A DNA stretch of 64,000 nt from Segatella hominis. Lineage in GTDB: Bacteria; Bacteroidota; Bacteroidia; Bacteroidales; Bacteroidaceae. Of the stretch, positions 1 to 7,385 are shown piece by piece. The notes under the pieces are model-generated. The model saw only the letters and a list, made by a program, of their open reading frames with translations, ran no database searches and was not told the origin of the DNA. The stretch lies in the NCBI RefSeq assembly GCF_004535825.1, contig NZ_SGVY01000005.1, positions 62,001 through 126,000 on the forward strand. Reading direction: 5' to 3'. Numbering within the stretch: position 1 is the first letter of the stretch; each line of letters starts with the position of its first letter. Made by a program: the position numbers and the translations under genes.

Positions 1-1
1 G

Positions 2-232
2 GATTCTACTACTGGCTTTATTTCAAGCAAGAGTAAGAATGGTAAGGACCTGAAGGCATTGGAGTTGCCTGGTCTGTGGAATGGTGCGATGAGCGATTGG
101 AACACCGTCTTTGTAGAAGTTCCTCTGAGCACTTTCAATCCAGTAAAGACCGTCAACGACTTGTTGCGTGATCAGCATCAGGCTGTCATTGGCGGTGTAA
201 AGCACGAAGGAGGTTGCTGCTGCAAGCACTAA
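2..232 (+). CDS. DUF4301 family protein, C-terminal end (partial)
   Basis: The open frame enters from the left edge and stops with TAA at 230-232, giving about 76 residues. The residues include LWNGAMSDWNTVFVEVPL and NPVKTVNDLLRDQHQ, which I recognise as the conserved C-terminus of the DUF4301 family, common in Bacteroidota. The tail ends in a short cysteine/lysine stretch (GGCCCKH). The biochemical role of DUF4301 is not established. The start and N-terminal part lie outside the window, so operon membership upstream cannot be judged. The next unit, the RNase P RNA gene, has its own promoter. Confidence 0.7.
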   Translation, partial: DSTTGFISSKSKNGKDLKALELPGLWNGAMSDWNTVFVEVPLSTFNPVKTVNDLLRDQHQAVIGGVKHEGGCCCKH

Positions 233-275
233 TTTGATTGCGCCTATTTATCCTGCACTTACTATGATTCGTGCG

Positions 276-293
276 TATATATAATAAGGTGTA
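276..293 (-). repeat. 18-bp recurrent intergenic motif, copy 1
   Basis: On the reverse strand this reads TACACCTTATTATATATA. It is identical to copies at 3161-3178 and 48007-48024. It lies between the DUF4301 gene and the rnpB promoter. Function unknown. Confidence 0.6.
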
Positions 294-382
294 GGAAGAA
301 ATAGAATACGGCGTAAGAAGACCTCTATAGGTTAATATTGGAAAAAAGTAAAGAAACATAGCAGAGATTCAAAAGTTTTTTG

Positions 383-390
383 TACCTTTG
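383..390 (+). promoter_or_regulatory. -7 promoter element for rnpB
   Basis: TACCTTTG matches the Bacteroidota sigma consensus TAnnTTTG. It ends about 7 bases before the predicted 5' end of the RNase P RNA. Confidence 0.65.
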
Positions 391-396
391 CAGACT

Positions 397-808
397 GAAA
401 GCAGCGCTCCGGTCTGTCGCTGGCATTCCTTCATAGGAATGCGGGAGGAAAGTCCGGGCAGCATAGGGCATCCCACTTCCGAAAATAGAAGCTATTGGTG
501 ACAGTAGGTGTCGGCAGAAGAAAATAACCGCTTTTACTATCTTGCTCTTTGAGTGGGGTGGTGAGAGTAAGGGTGAGAAGGTGGTGTAAGAGACCACCAG
601 CTGGCGGGTGATCGTCAGGTTGTGCCATCTGGGAGCTGTAAGCTCATGTAAACCGCAGTTTGAGGGCGGCTCGTCCGAAGTCTTCGGACTACTGTGGAGG
701 GTAGAGTGCTTGAACCTAAGGGTGACTTTAGGGCTAGATAAATGGCAGACTCTGTTCTTACTTCTTGTAAGATACAGACAGAACTCGGCTTATAGGGGCA
801 CTGCTTTC
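397..808 (+). ncRNA. rnpB: RNase P RNA (bacterial class A)
   Basis: This is the catalytic RNA of RNase P, which trims the 5' leader from precursor tRNAs. The ends pair as helix P1: GAAAGCAG at 397-404 with CTGCTTTC at 801-808, extended by GCTCC/GGGGC. The universal 5' block GAGGAAAGTCCGGGC is present near 446-460, and the 3' block ACAGAACTCGGCTTATAGG near 778-796 supplies the other P4 strand. A run of T follows the end. At about 412 nt it is on the long side for the class, suggesting an enlarged peripheral helix. The ends are inferred from pairing and are accurate to a few bases. Open frames inside it are not genes. Confidence 0.93.
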
Positions 809-854
809 TTTTTTTACAGAAAAAGAATGAAGGCGAAGGTTTCTCGTGATAAGA

Positions 855-862
855 TACCTTTG
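855..862 (+). promoter_or_regulatory. -7 promoter element for the 143-aa membrane protein
   Basis: TACCTTTG, a full TAnnTTTG match, about 65 bases upstream of the ATG at 929. Confidence 0.5.
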
Positions 863-928
863 CTTTTTTCTTTTGTAATTGTTGTGGTGATTTTTGCAGG
901 AATATTCAATATTTAATATAATAAGAAA

Positions 929-1360
929 ATGAACTTAAAAGATCCAGAGAAGGAGTTTTTTGATGACTTCGAACATAAGGTGACTGACAAGATCAAAAAG
1001 TATGGCGACCGTCCAAACTTCCCAAAGTTGGAGGATTATGGTATCGAGCGGATGGAGTTGGAGGATTACCTCTTCGACAAGCAAGCCATCATGGATATGG
1101 GTGGTACTCCTCGCCATAAGATGACTGTTGGAGGTATTATTACTTTGATTCCAATCATCATCTTATCTGCAATGCCAGATAGTGCCTACGTTTATGGCAA
1201 GACCTGGACGTCCGTCTTGGCGATTGTCATTGGTTTGATGCTGACCCTCTGTTTTTATGCGGTTTTGAAAGCTATCATCCAAATGAGATTGAGCAAGCAT
1301 AAAGATTCCAAGTTTGAGACTTACATAAAGGCAGTGCTCTTCTATCAACCTACAGAATAG
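929..1360 (+). CDS. Small two-helix membrane protein, unknown function
   Basis: This encodes 143 residues. The first 65 are soluble and charged. Two hydrophobic segments follow, at about residues 67-85 (GGIITLIPIIILSAM) and 93-115 (SVLAIVIGLMLTLCFYAVLKAII), then a basic, lysine-rich tail. This predicts an inner-membrane protein with both ends in the cytoplasm. I do not recognise a family. It has its own promoter and sits alone between the RNase P RNA gene and the convergent gdhA. The reading frame is clearly real (normal codon use, membrane pattern), but no function can be assigned. Confidence 0.75.
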   Translation: MNLKDPEKEFFDDFEHKVTDKIKKYGDRPNFPKLEDYGIERMELEDYLFDKQAIMDMGGTPRHKMTVGGIITLIPIIILSAMPDSAYVYGKTWTSVLAIVIGLMLTLCFYAVLKAIIQMRLSKHKDSKFETYIKAVLFYQPTE

Positions 1361-1441
1361 TAGGCTGAACCCATTTTTATTGTGGTGTTCAGTATCATAT
1401 TAGTGGTGCAGATTTCCTGCTAAACAGAGGCATTTGGATGG

Positions 1442-1556
1442 TAGGTTTTAATGATGCGCTTTATTAGGTTTTAATGATGCGCTTCGTTAGGTGCTAATGA
1501 TGCGCTTTATTAGATGTTAATGATGCGCTTCGTTAGAGGTTAATGAAGCGCTTCGT
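1442..1556. repeat. 23-bp tandem repeat array, five copies
   Basis: Five head-to-tail 23-bp units share the core TTAATGATGCGCTT. Copies 1 and 3 end in CTTTAT, while copies 2, 4 and 5 end in CTTCGT. The last copy has drifted (AATGAAGCGCTT). The array lies in the convergent gap between the 143-aa gene and gdhA, just before the gdhA terminator. The period is not a multiple of three and no frame is conserved, so it is not coding. Confidence 0.9.
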
Positions 1557-1597
1557 TAAGTTGCGCTCTTTTTAAAGCAAATTTTTTACGCATAAAA

Positions 1598-1631
1598 AAA
1601 GAAAGTAGGCCGTTTTTGACCTACTTTCTTT
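1598..1631 (-). terminator. Rho-independent terminator of gdhA
   Basis: Inverted repeat AAAGAAAGTAGG / CCTACTTTCTTT with a 10-base loop. On the reverse strand it is followed by a T tract. It lies 26 bases past the gdhA stop and could also stop forward transcription. Confidence 0.85.
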
Positions 1632-1656
1632 GAGTAATATCTTAAAGTTGATATGA

Positions 1657-2991
1657 TTATACGATACCCTGAGCCATCATAGCCTTAGCTACCTTCAAGA
1701 AACCTGCTACGTTAGCACCCTTTACATAGTTAACGTAACCGTCAGCCTCTGTACCATACTTCACACAGTTAGCGTGAATGTCGTTCATGATGTCGTGGAG
1801 CTTAGCGTCAACCTCCTCACGAGACCACTTCAAACGCTCTGAGTTCTGGCTCATCTCAAGACCTGATACAGCAACACCACCTGCGTTGGCAGCCTTACCT
1901 GGAGCGTAGAGAATCTTAGCATCCTGGAATACCTTGATAGCTTCTGGAGTAGATGGCATGTTAGCACCCTCGCTGACAGCGATCACACCATTAGCGATGA
2001 GAGCCTTAGCAGCTTCCTCGTTGATCTCATTCTGAGTAGCAGATGGGAGAGCGATGTCTGCCTTCTCAAACCAAGGCTTTGCACCCTCTACATACTTCAC
2101 GCCATATTTCTCAGCATACTCCTTGATACGACCGCGCTCTACGTTCTTGAGTTCCATGATGTAGTCGAGCTTCTCGCGATCGATACCTTCTGGATCGTAG
2201 ATGTAACCGTCAGAGTCAGAACATGTCACTGGCTTAGCACCCAACTCGATCAACTTCTCCATTGTATATTGAGCAACGTTACCAGAACCAGATACCAAAA
2301 CAGTCTTGCCCTTGATGTCGATGTTCTTTGTAGCGAGCATGTTGCAGAGGAAGTAAACGTTACCGTAACCTGTAGCCTCAGGACGGATACGGGAACCACC
2401 GAACTCCTGACCCTTACCAGTCAAGACACCCTGGAACTGGTGAGTCAACTTCTTGTACATACCGAAGAGGTAACCAACCTCACGGCCACCAACACCTATA
2501 TCACCTGCTGGAACGTCCTCGTCTGGACCCATGTGACGGTAAAGCTCAGTCATGAAAGCCTGGCAGAAACGCATCACCTCGTTGTTGCTCTTACCACGTG
2601 GAGAGAAGTCAGAACCACCCTTAGCACCACCCATTGGGAGAGTAGTCAAAGAGTTCTTGAATGTCTGCTCGAAAGCCAAGAACTTCAAGATGCTCAGGTT
2701 TACAGACTTGTGGTAGCGAAGACCTCCCTTGTATGGACCAATCACGTTGTTGTGCTGGATACGGTAACCCATGTTAGTCTGAACGTTACCCTTATCATCT
2801 ACCCATGATACACGGAACTCGATGACACGGTCTGGAATGCAAAGACGCTCGATGAGGTTTGCTTTCTCAAACTCAGGGTGCTTGTTGTACTCTTCCTCGA
2901 TGGTACCAAGTACCTGACTAACTGCCTGGATGTATTCAGGCTCATTAGGGAATCTTCTCTGGAGATTCGCGATTACTTCTGATGCTTTCAT
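1657..2991 (-). CDS. gdhA: NADP-type glutamate dehydrogenase
   Basis: This enzyme catalyses reductive amination of 2-oxoglutarate to glutamate, the main ammonium-assimilation route in many gut Bacteroidota. Its 444 residues match the usual hexameric GdhA length. The N-terminal substrate domain contains GPYKGGLRYH (85-94), the catalytic lysine motif PMGGAKGG (119-126, K124) and PAGDIGVGGRE (161-171, D164). The Rossmann part has GSGNVA (235-240). Choice of NADP(H) is inferred from overall similarity to biosynthetic GdhA. It is a single-gene unit with its own -7 box at 3043-3050 and terminator at 1598-1631. Confidence 0.95.
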   Translation of the reverse strand: MKASEVIANLQRRFPNEPEYIQAVSQVLGTIEEEYNKHPEFEKANLIERLCIPDRVIEFRVSWVDDKGNVQTNMGYRIQHNNVIGPYKGGLRYHKSVNLSILKFLAFEQTFKNSLTTLPMGGAKGGSDFSPRGKSNNEVMRFCQAFMTELYRHMGPDEDVPAGDIGVGGREVGYLFGMYKKLTHQFQGVLTGKGQEFGGSRIRPEATGYGNVYFLCNMLATKNIDIKGKTVLVSGSGNVAQYTMEKLIELGAKPVTCSDSDGYIYDPEGIDREKLDYIMELKNVERGRIKEYAEKYGVKYVEGAKPWFEKADIALPSATQNEINEEAAKALIANGVIAVSEGANMPSTPEAIKVFQDAKILYAPGKAANAGGVAVSGLEMSQNSERLKWSREEVDAKLHDIMNDIHANCVKYGTEADGYVNYVKGANVAGFLKVAKAMMAQGIV

Positions 2992-3042
2992 AATCTTAAT
3001 CTTTTATTGAGTTTAAAATTTTTATTTTCTTGTTTGCGGTTG

Positions 3043-3050
3043 CAAAGGTA
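3043..3050 (-). promoter_or_regulatory. -7 promoter element for gdhA
   Basis: The reverse strand reads TACCTTTG, followed by GCAACCGC. It lies about 52 bases upstream of the gdhA ATG. Confidence 0.65.
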
Positions 3051-3160
3051 AAGAAAAAGATTGAAATAACAAACAAAAAGAAAGAAAAAATGATGTAAAA
3101 GTAGAAAAAAGTCACTTTTTTAACTTTTTGTAAGACGAAAGGGGCTATTTTTAGTGTACG

Positions 3161-3178
3161 TACACCTTATTATATATA
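3161..3178 (+). repeat. 18-bp recurrent intergenic motif, copy 2
   Basis: TACACCTTATTATATATA, identical to the copies at 276-293 (reverse strand) and 48007-48024. Its first bases form half of the palindrome GTGTACGTACAC. Confidence 0.6.
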
Positions 3179-3243
3179 GGGAATGCCTAAATTTATATCT
3201 GTAGTGTATCGAATAGGATAGAAGGGTACCTCTTTTATTTTTC

Positions 3244-3277
3244 CGTGGGCAGGGAAAAATTTGCGCCTGCCCACGCA
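3244..3277. repeat. GCGTGGGC-type inverted repeat, copy 1
   Basis: CGTGGGCAGG and CCTGCCCACG form a 10-bp perfect stem around an AT-rich loop. The same CGTGGGCAGGGA block recurs at 61484-61495. It lies next to, but is separate from, the terminator at 3284-3321. Confidence 0.6.
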
Positions 3278-3283
3278 GAAAAA

Positions 3284-3321
3284 AATCCTCGGCGAAAGGA
3301 AATTTCCTTCTGCCGAGGATT
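3284..3321 (-). terminator. Terminator of the surface-protein operon
   Basis: AATCCTCGGC pairs with GCCGAGGATT, with an inner GGAAATTTCC stem. The reverse strand continues into a T run. It lies 63 bases after the stop of the 529-aa gene. Confidence 0.75.
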
Positions 3322-3383
3322 CTGATGTTTATGATAGGAAGTAAATTGTTACTTCTGTATCGTTATTTTACTTTTTAAAACCA

Positions 3384-4973
3384 TTATTTCTTGATAACCT
3401 TCTTGGTCTTTCCGTCAGTGGTCTTCACAATGTAAACATTGCCAGAAGTCATACTGCTAACCTGCTGACCAGCGAGGTTGTAGATGGCGTTGATACCGTT
3501 AGGGAGAGTAACGGTCTGAGGCTTGTTGATGCCTGTGGTGGTTGCGCCCTTAATATTAAGAGTATATACGTTTTGTTTCTTCAAGTCATTTGAAGTAATA
3601 GTTATAGTAACTTTAATACCGTCTGCAACCTTTTCGAGAGTCTTGTTGATGTAAGCACCATTTCCGTCTGATTCAACTTCGATATCACTCAAATTTACAA
3701 CACCATTGGCATTTGTTGTATATTCTGTTTTGCCAGCTTCAAACAAATCATTTTTGTTCAACTTCAATGACTTTAAGTTCGCATTGTATATGAGACTCAA
3801 GTCATCAATATAGATGTAGTCAGGATTGTTTGCATCTTTGCTTGCAACGCCTGGCTCGGCGTTTGTAGAAATAGTTACAAGAATAGCCTTTGGGTTTATA
3901 ACTTTAATTTCTTTATTCTCGTCTTCTTTTGGTTTGTAACTATCATAATCGAAGTCTGCTGTTACTTTTTGCCAAACATCTGTTCCTTCAATAGTCTTGT
4001 TAGCAGCTACAGCTACAATGTTACTATATGGTTTGTTTTCTGGGTCTTGATAATATGATCCATCTGTGATTACTGCTCTTAAGGATGCAAACTTGTAGCT
4101 TAAATTGTCTTGACCTTGCTTGAAGCGTGTCCAAAATTCAATTGCGTCAGGCTTTGCTGTGAATAATGCGTAGAAAGGATCACCATTGTCATCTACATCT
4201 GTATTGCTTATATCTAAGAATGCATGATTTGATGTTGAATTTGGGTTGGCACTACCTGCATTGAGTCTTCCCGTTGTTACTGTACCGTTGGCTGGTACAT
4301 TAAAAGGAAGTGCTGATTTTATAAGAAGACATTTTGTACTGTATGAGTTTTCTCTAACATCTTCAGACATAAAAGATTGCTTTTGTTGTCTGGCTGTTCC
4401 TAAACCAGAACCAGCTTTTGCACTGGTAAAAGAATGCCAGTGGTTGGCCTCTTCAGATGTGTAATCATTGCCATAAGCAGTATATGTTGCAGTGTGGAAC
4501 TTTTCGAAGTCAAAGTTTTGAATGTATGTTCCGGCAGGTGTAAAATCTACTTTTATATCCATACCCAAAGCATTGATGGTTATATTGGCACCTAAGTCAT
4601 TTCCATTAAGCAGAGCATTAAGATTGATAGCTACAGGAACTCCTTGTAACTCTCCTGTAGAATCTTCATTTGGTTGGATAATTGTTTCGCCATCGAAAGC
4701 CAATTTGGTAATATCACCAGTTTCTTTTCCTTCAACATCTGTTACATGAATTGTACCAACGTTCATAGCGCTGCTACCAGCTTCGAAGTAGAAGTTTTTG
4801 ATAATAAGTTCATATTTACCATCTGTCTGTTGGTTTACAGTGATAGTGGTATTCTGATTAATGTTTAAGTTGCCCATGTCTGCAACAAAAATATTCAAAT
4901 TTCCTGAATACTCTTTTGCCTGCATGGAAAATGCAGCAAGTAAAAATGCTACAGAAGTAAATAAATTCTTCAT
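3384..4973 (-). CDS. Exported calycin-like and PCMD domain protein with C-terminal sorting-type tail
   Basis: The protein has 529 residues. A signal peptide (about 1-19, ending MQAKE) is followed by a beta-rich segment (about 20-150) resembling the Bacteroidota calycin-like domain. A middle part (about 155-390) resembles the putative carbohydrate metabolism domain PCMD, as in the lipoprotein encoded first in this operon. A linker follows with repeated strands. The last ~35 residues (IYNLAGQQVSSM..GNVYIVKTTDGKTKKVIKK) resemble type IX secretion or Por-type sorting tails, suggesting display outside the cell. It is the last gene of a three-gene operon, 41 bases after the barrel gene. The substrate is unknown. 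Domain names are from memory of family patterns. Confidence 0.7.
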   Translation of the reverse strand: MKNLFTSVAFLLAAFSMQAKEYSGNLNIFVADMGNLNINQNTTITVNQQTDGKYELIIKNFYFEAGSSAMNVGTIHVTDVEGKETGDITKLAFDGETIIQPNEDSTGELQGVPVAINLNALLNGNDLGANITINALGMDIKVDFTPAGTYIQNFDFEKFHTATYTAYGNDYTSEEANHWHSFTSAKAGSGLGTARQQKQSFMSEDVRENSYSTKCLLIKSALPFNVPANGTVTTGRLNAGSANPNSTSNHAFLDISNTDVDDNGDPFYALFTAKPDAIEFWTRFKQGQDNLSYKFASLRAVITDGSYYQDPENKPYSNIVAVAANKTIEGTDVWQKVTADFDYDSYKPKEDENKEIKVINPKAILVTISTNAEPGVASKDANNPDYIYIDDLSLIYNANLKSLKLNKNDLFEAGKTEYTTNANGVVNLSDIEVESDGNGAYINKTLEKVADGIKVTITITSNDLKKQNVYTLNIKGATTTGINKPQTVTLPNGINAIYNLAGQQVSSMTSGNVYIVKTTDGKTKKVIKK

Positions 4974-5014
4974 AATTACATTTCCTTTCTTTTAAATTAT
5001 AGTCTTATTTATTT

Positions 5015-5773
5015 TTATTTTAATTGATATATTAATCCGATTTCACCATAGATGGGGTACATTGGCTGCTCAATAACACTGAAGTTTTTCTTAAATACTT
5101 CAGAGAGTCCCCAGGTAAGTCCTGCGAATCCACCCCAGCGTTTAGAGAAATACCAGTCAACACCAGCATCGATTCCAAACTGCCAGTTACGCATGTCATC
5201 AGAGAAGTCGAAGTCACCGCGTGAGTTGGCATCATTCCCCAATTCTATCTTTGGACCAGTAGGACTGCCTTCACGGAGATAGCCGTCATAGGCATATCCG
5301 CAGAATTTGTGAGAGCTGACGTATGAGAAGTAGGGGCCTAACTTCAGGCGAACCTTATCGCTCAAATCGTAAGTTGCCTGTACTGGGATAGTACCTAAAC
5401 TTTGGTCAACTTGAGTCATAACTCTACCGGTAAACATACCTTCGATAGACTCTCCTCCCTGAACCATTTTCATGTGGTAGTTCTTTACCGTAGCATCTAC
5501 CTTCATGCCCTTGTTCTCGAAATGGAGGCCGAACATGATTCCCCAACGGTCGTTGAAAGGGTGGTAGGCATCTACGCCCAACATGAAGTTAGGGCGTAAG
5601 CTATAGCTGTTCATTTTGCGGATAGTAGAAGGCATTCCGATAGGGGCAGTACCACCCAGATTATAAGCAGCACGAGCGTAATAGCTATAATTATGTAGCA
5701 GGTCGGCAGGTTTCCATGCGTATGTTGCAATACTGATTGTAAACAGCGAAATTGCCATGAATATCTTTTTCAT
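5015..5773 (-). CDS. Outer-membrane beta-barrel protein (PorT-like)
   Basis: The protein has 252 residues with a signal peptide (cleavage near ATYA-W, residue 19). It has alternating strands rich in aromatic and glycine residues and ends in a terminal strand EIGLIYQLK typical of outer-membrane barrels. The size and pattern fit the PorT-type eight-stranded barrel family (outer membrane protein beta-barrel domain). It lies between the PCMD lipoprotein gene (25-base gap) and the calycin/PCMD gene, so the three are probably made together and may form a surface complex, with the barrel as its membrane part. No specific ligand can be named. Confidence 0.7.
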   Translation of the reverse strand: MKKIFMAISLFTISIATYAWKPADLLHNYSYYARAAYNLGGTAPIGMPSTIRKMNSYSLRPNFMLGVDAYHPFNDRWGIMFGLHFENKGMKVDATVKNYHMKMVQGGESIEGMFTGRVMTQVDQSLGTIPVQATYDLSDKVRLKLGPYFSYVSSHKFCGYAYDGYLREGSPTGPKIELGNDANSRGDFDFSDDMRNWQFGIDAGVDWYFSKRWGGFAGLTWGLSEVFKKNFSVIEQPMYPIYGEIGLIYQLK

Positions 5774-5798
5774 TCTTTTTGGGCTTTATTTTTATTAT

Positions 5799-6968
5799 TT
5801 ATTCTGCATTGGCGCATTTTATACTGTAATTGTCTATCCATAAGGTGCTACCAATAGCACCTTCGAAGATTGCGCCGTCGATGCTTGATGAACTAACAAT
5901 GGCCAAGTTGTAGCCTCTGTTGGCAAGCTTCACCGGGTCGATAGCCTTACCTGGCTGAATGGTAAAGTTGATGTTGAAGGCTGTCCATTCTGGAGTTTCA
6001 TCTATTTTTCCCAAATTCGCTATAGATATAATCTGGTCACTTGACAGCACATCATCTCCATGGAGAACAAAAGGCTTTCCTTCTGCATCGTGATTATCGT
6101 AGAATACTGCATAGATGGAGCCGAAGTCTTGCTTGTTTTGTTCTGCTCCGTTCTTATCAGTAAATACATTGCCACGTTTGTATTTGTAGAAACCACTGAA
6201 AGATATTGGTTGGGAACTGACAGGCACACCGAATCTTGTAGCCAACACTCCTTTTACACCAGCAGGATTAGCAACTAAAGCTTTGGATACATCAAATTCA
6301 CCAAGGAACAAGTTTCCTGCAGCAATTGGCATCTTCATTTTTCTACCAAAGTCCCCCGTGTCACTTGTGGTAAGTTTCACGCATGTTTCGTGTCCTTGCT
6401 CATTTGCAGGAACTGTAGGGTATTCCTCTGGTGTAGCACTTCCCTTGGCGAATCTGAAGCCTGGGTTCCCATTGGCCCAGTTGTTTAATAGATTTCCTTC
6501 AGAATCTTTATCGCTCCATACGTAATATTTATTAGCTGGCGCTGGGGTTTGATTCAAAAAGAAATGGTCAAAATTATACTCCATGATATCCTTGCTTGAC
6601 ATGAAGTTTATGCGGTAAGTGCGCCTATACTGTTTATCTTCGGATGTTACGGTATATTCTATAGGACCATTGCTGAAGTCTTGTTCTGAACCATTGTCTG
6701 GATATATGGTTGCTCCTGGTGTCAGGCGGAACTGAGGAGCCAAAGATGTGAGGTCGGTACTTTTGCGTACAACAAAGTTGATGTCTTCAGCTGTTGATAG
6801 CACATTTATCAGTGTGTCACTTTTCTGGAAAAATATTTCCAATGGATCATCTAAATGAATATATGCCTGCTCAATATCGCATTCTGCGTTAAGAGGCTCA
6901 TCCTTGAAACAAGAGGTGAGGGTAGCGCTGCCAATCATAGCAGCGGCCATCAATTTAAAATATTTCAT
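5799..6968 (-). CDS. PCMD domain lipoprotein
   Basis: The protein has 389 residues. The signal peptide ends in a lipobox LTSC (C20), so it should be a lipoprotein. Residues about 25-130 form a beta-sandwich with YTVTSEDKQYRRTYRINF, like the Ig-like N-terminal part of many PCMD proteins. Residues about 135-389 resemble the PCMD domain (WANGNPGF, ending STLWIDNYSIKC). PCMD proteins are thought to bind carbohydrate, but the function is not established. It is the first gene of the operon and has a -7 box at 7000-7007. A surface location alongside the barrel is inferred. Confidence 0.7.
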   Translation of the reverse strand: MKYFKLMAAAMIGSATLTSCFKDEPLNAECDIEQAYIHLDDPLEIFFQKSDTLINVLSTAEDINFVVRKSTDLTSLAPQFRLTPGATIYPDNGSEQDFSNGPIEYTVTSEDKQYRRTYRINFMSSKDIMEYNFDHFFLNQTPAPANKYYVWSDKDSEGNLLNNWANGNPGFRFAKGSATPEEYPTVPANEQGHETCVKLTTSDTGDFGRKMKMPIAAGNLFLGEFDVSKALVANPAGVKGVLATRFGVPVSSQPISFSGFYKYKRGNVFTDKNGAEQNKQDFGSIYAVFYDNHDAEGKPFVLHGDDVLSSDQIISIANLGKIDETPEWTAFNINFTIQPGKAIDPVKLANRGYNLAIVSSSSIDGAIFEGAIGSTLWIDNYSIKCANAE

Positions 6969-6999
6969 AAACTATTAATATAATCTTTTTTACCGGGTG

Positions 7000-7007
7000 C
7001 AAAGTTA
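7000..7007 (-). promoter_or_regulatory. -7 promoter element of the surface-protein operon
   Basis: The reverse strand reads TAACTTTG, then GCACCCGG, 32 bases upstream of the lipoprotein ATG. Confidence 0.6.
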
Positions 7008-7180
7008 CGACGAAAACTTGTAACTTCCAAATGTTTTTCCATTAAAATGCATATTTGTTCTCTTTTTGGCATAAAAAAAGGCTAAGTGGAAATTTAGTGG
7101 GGATAAGCAGGGCCATCAATGTTGTCATAAGTGGGATGGTTTTAAGGGCTACATAACCAACCCAGAGCACGAATGCCGAA

Positions 7181-7274
7181 AATGTCATTGTCAATAGGAG
7201 TAAGCTTCATTGTCAATAGAAGTAAGCTTCATTGGCAATAGGAGTAAGCTTCATTGGCAATAGAAGTAAGCTTC
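7181..7274. repeat. 22-bp tandem repeat array, about four copies
   Basis: Four head-to-tail 22-bp units with the core CAATAGRAGTAAGCTTCATT, starting near 7187, flanked by degenerate half copies. Copies alternate between AATAGGAG and AATAGAAG, so the array can also be read as a 44-bp dimer. It lies between the surface operon promoter and the rpsA terminator. Confidence 0.85.
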
Positions 7275-7304
7275 GATGGCGATTGATATTATGATATAAA
7301 AAAA

Positions 7305-7330
7305 ATCCCCGATTCCGAAGAACCGGGGAT
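7305..7330 (-). terminator. Rho-independent terminator of rpsA
   Basis: ATCCCCG / CCGGGGAT hairpin followed on the reverse strand by an eight-base T run. It lies 55 bases after the rpsA stop. Confidence 0.85.
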
Positions 7331-7385
7331 AAAATATTTTGCATTGTTATTGAATGCGATTCAAATTGAAGCGAAAGGCTAATGA

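Larger units (their letters stand above)
2992..3383. other. Intergenic region between gdhA and the surface-protein operon
   Basis: Holds the gdhA leader and promoter, a perfect 12-bp palindrome GTGTACGTACAC (3154-3165) overlapping the 18-bp motif, a GCGTGGGC-type inverted repeat (3244-3277) and the terminator of the 529-aa gene. I see no coding frame. Confidence 0.7.
6969..7385. other. Intergenic region between the surface operon and rpsA
   Basis: Holds the surface-operon promoter, a 22-bp tandem repeat array and the rpsA terminator. I see no coding frame. Confidence 0.7.

Noticed and set aside
608-916. 102-codon open frame overlapping rnpB
   Set aside because: Most of it lies within conserved RNase P RNA sequence, including the ACAGAACTCGGCTTATAGG block, so it is not a protein gene.
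1442-1556. Possible CRISPR array
   Set aside because: Units are contiguous 23-bp repeats without unique spacers, and no cas genes are near. The same applies to 7181-7274 and 53855-53923.
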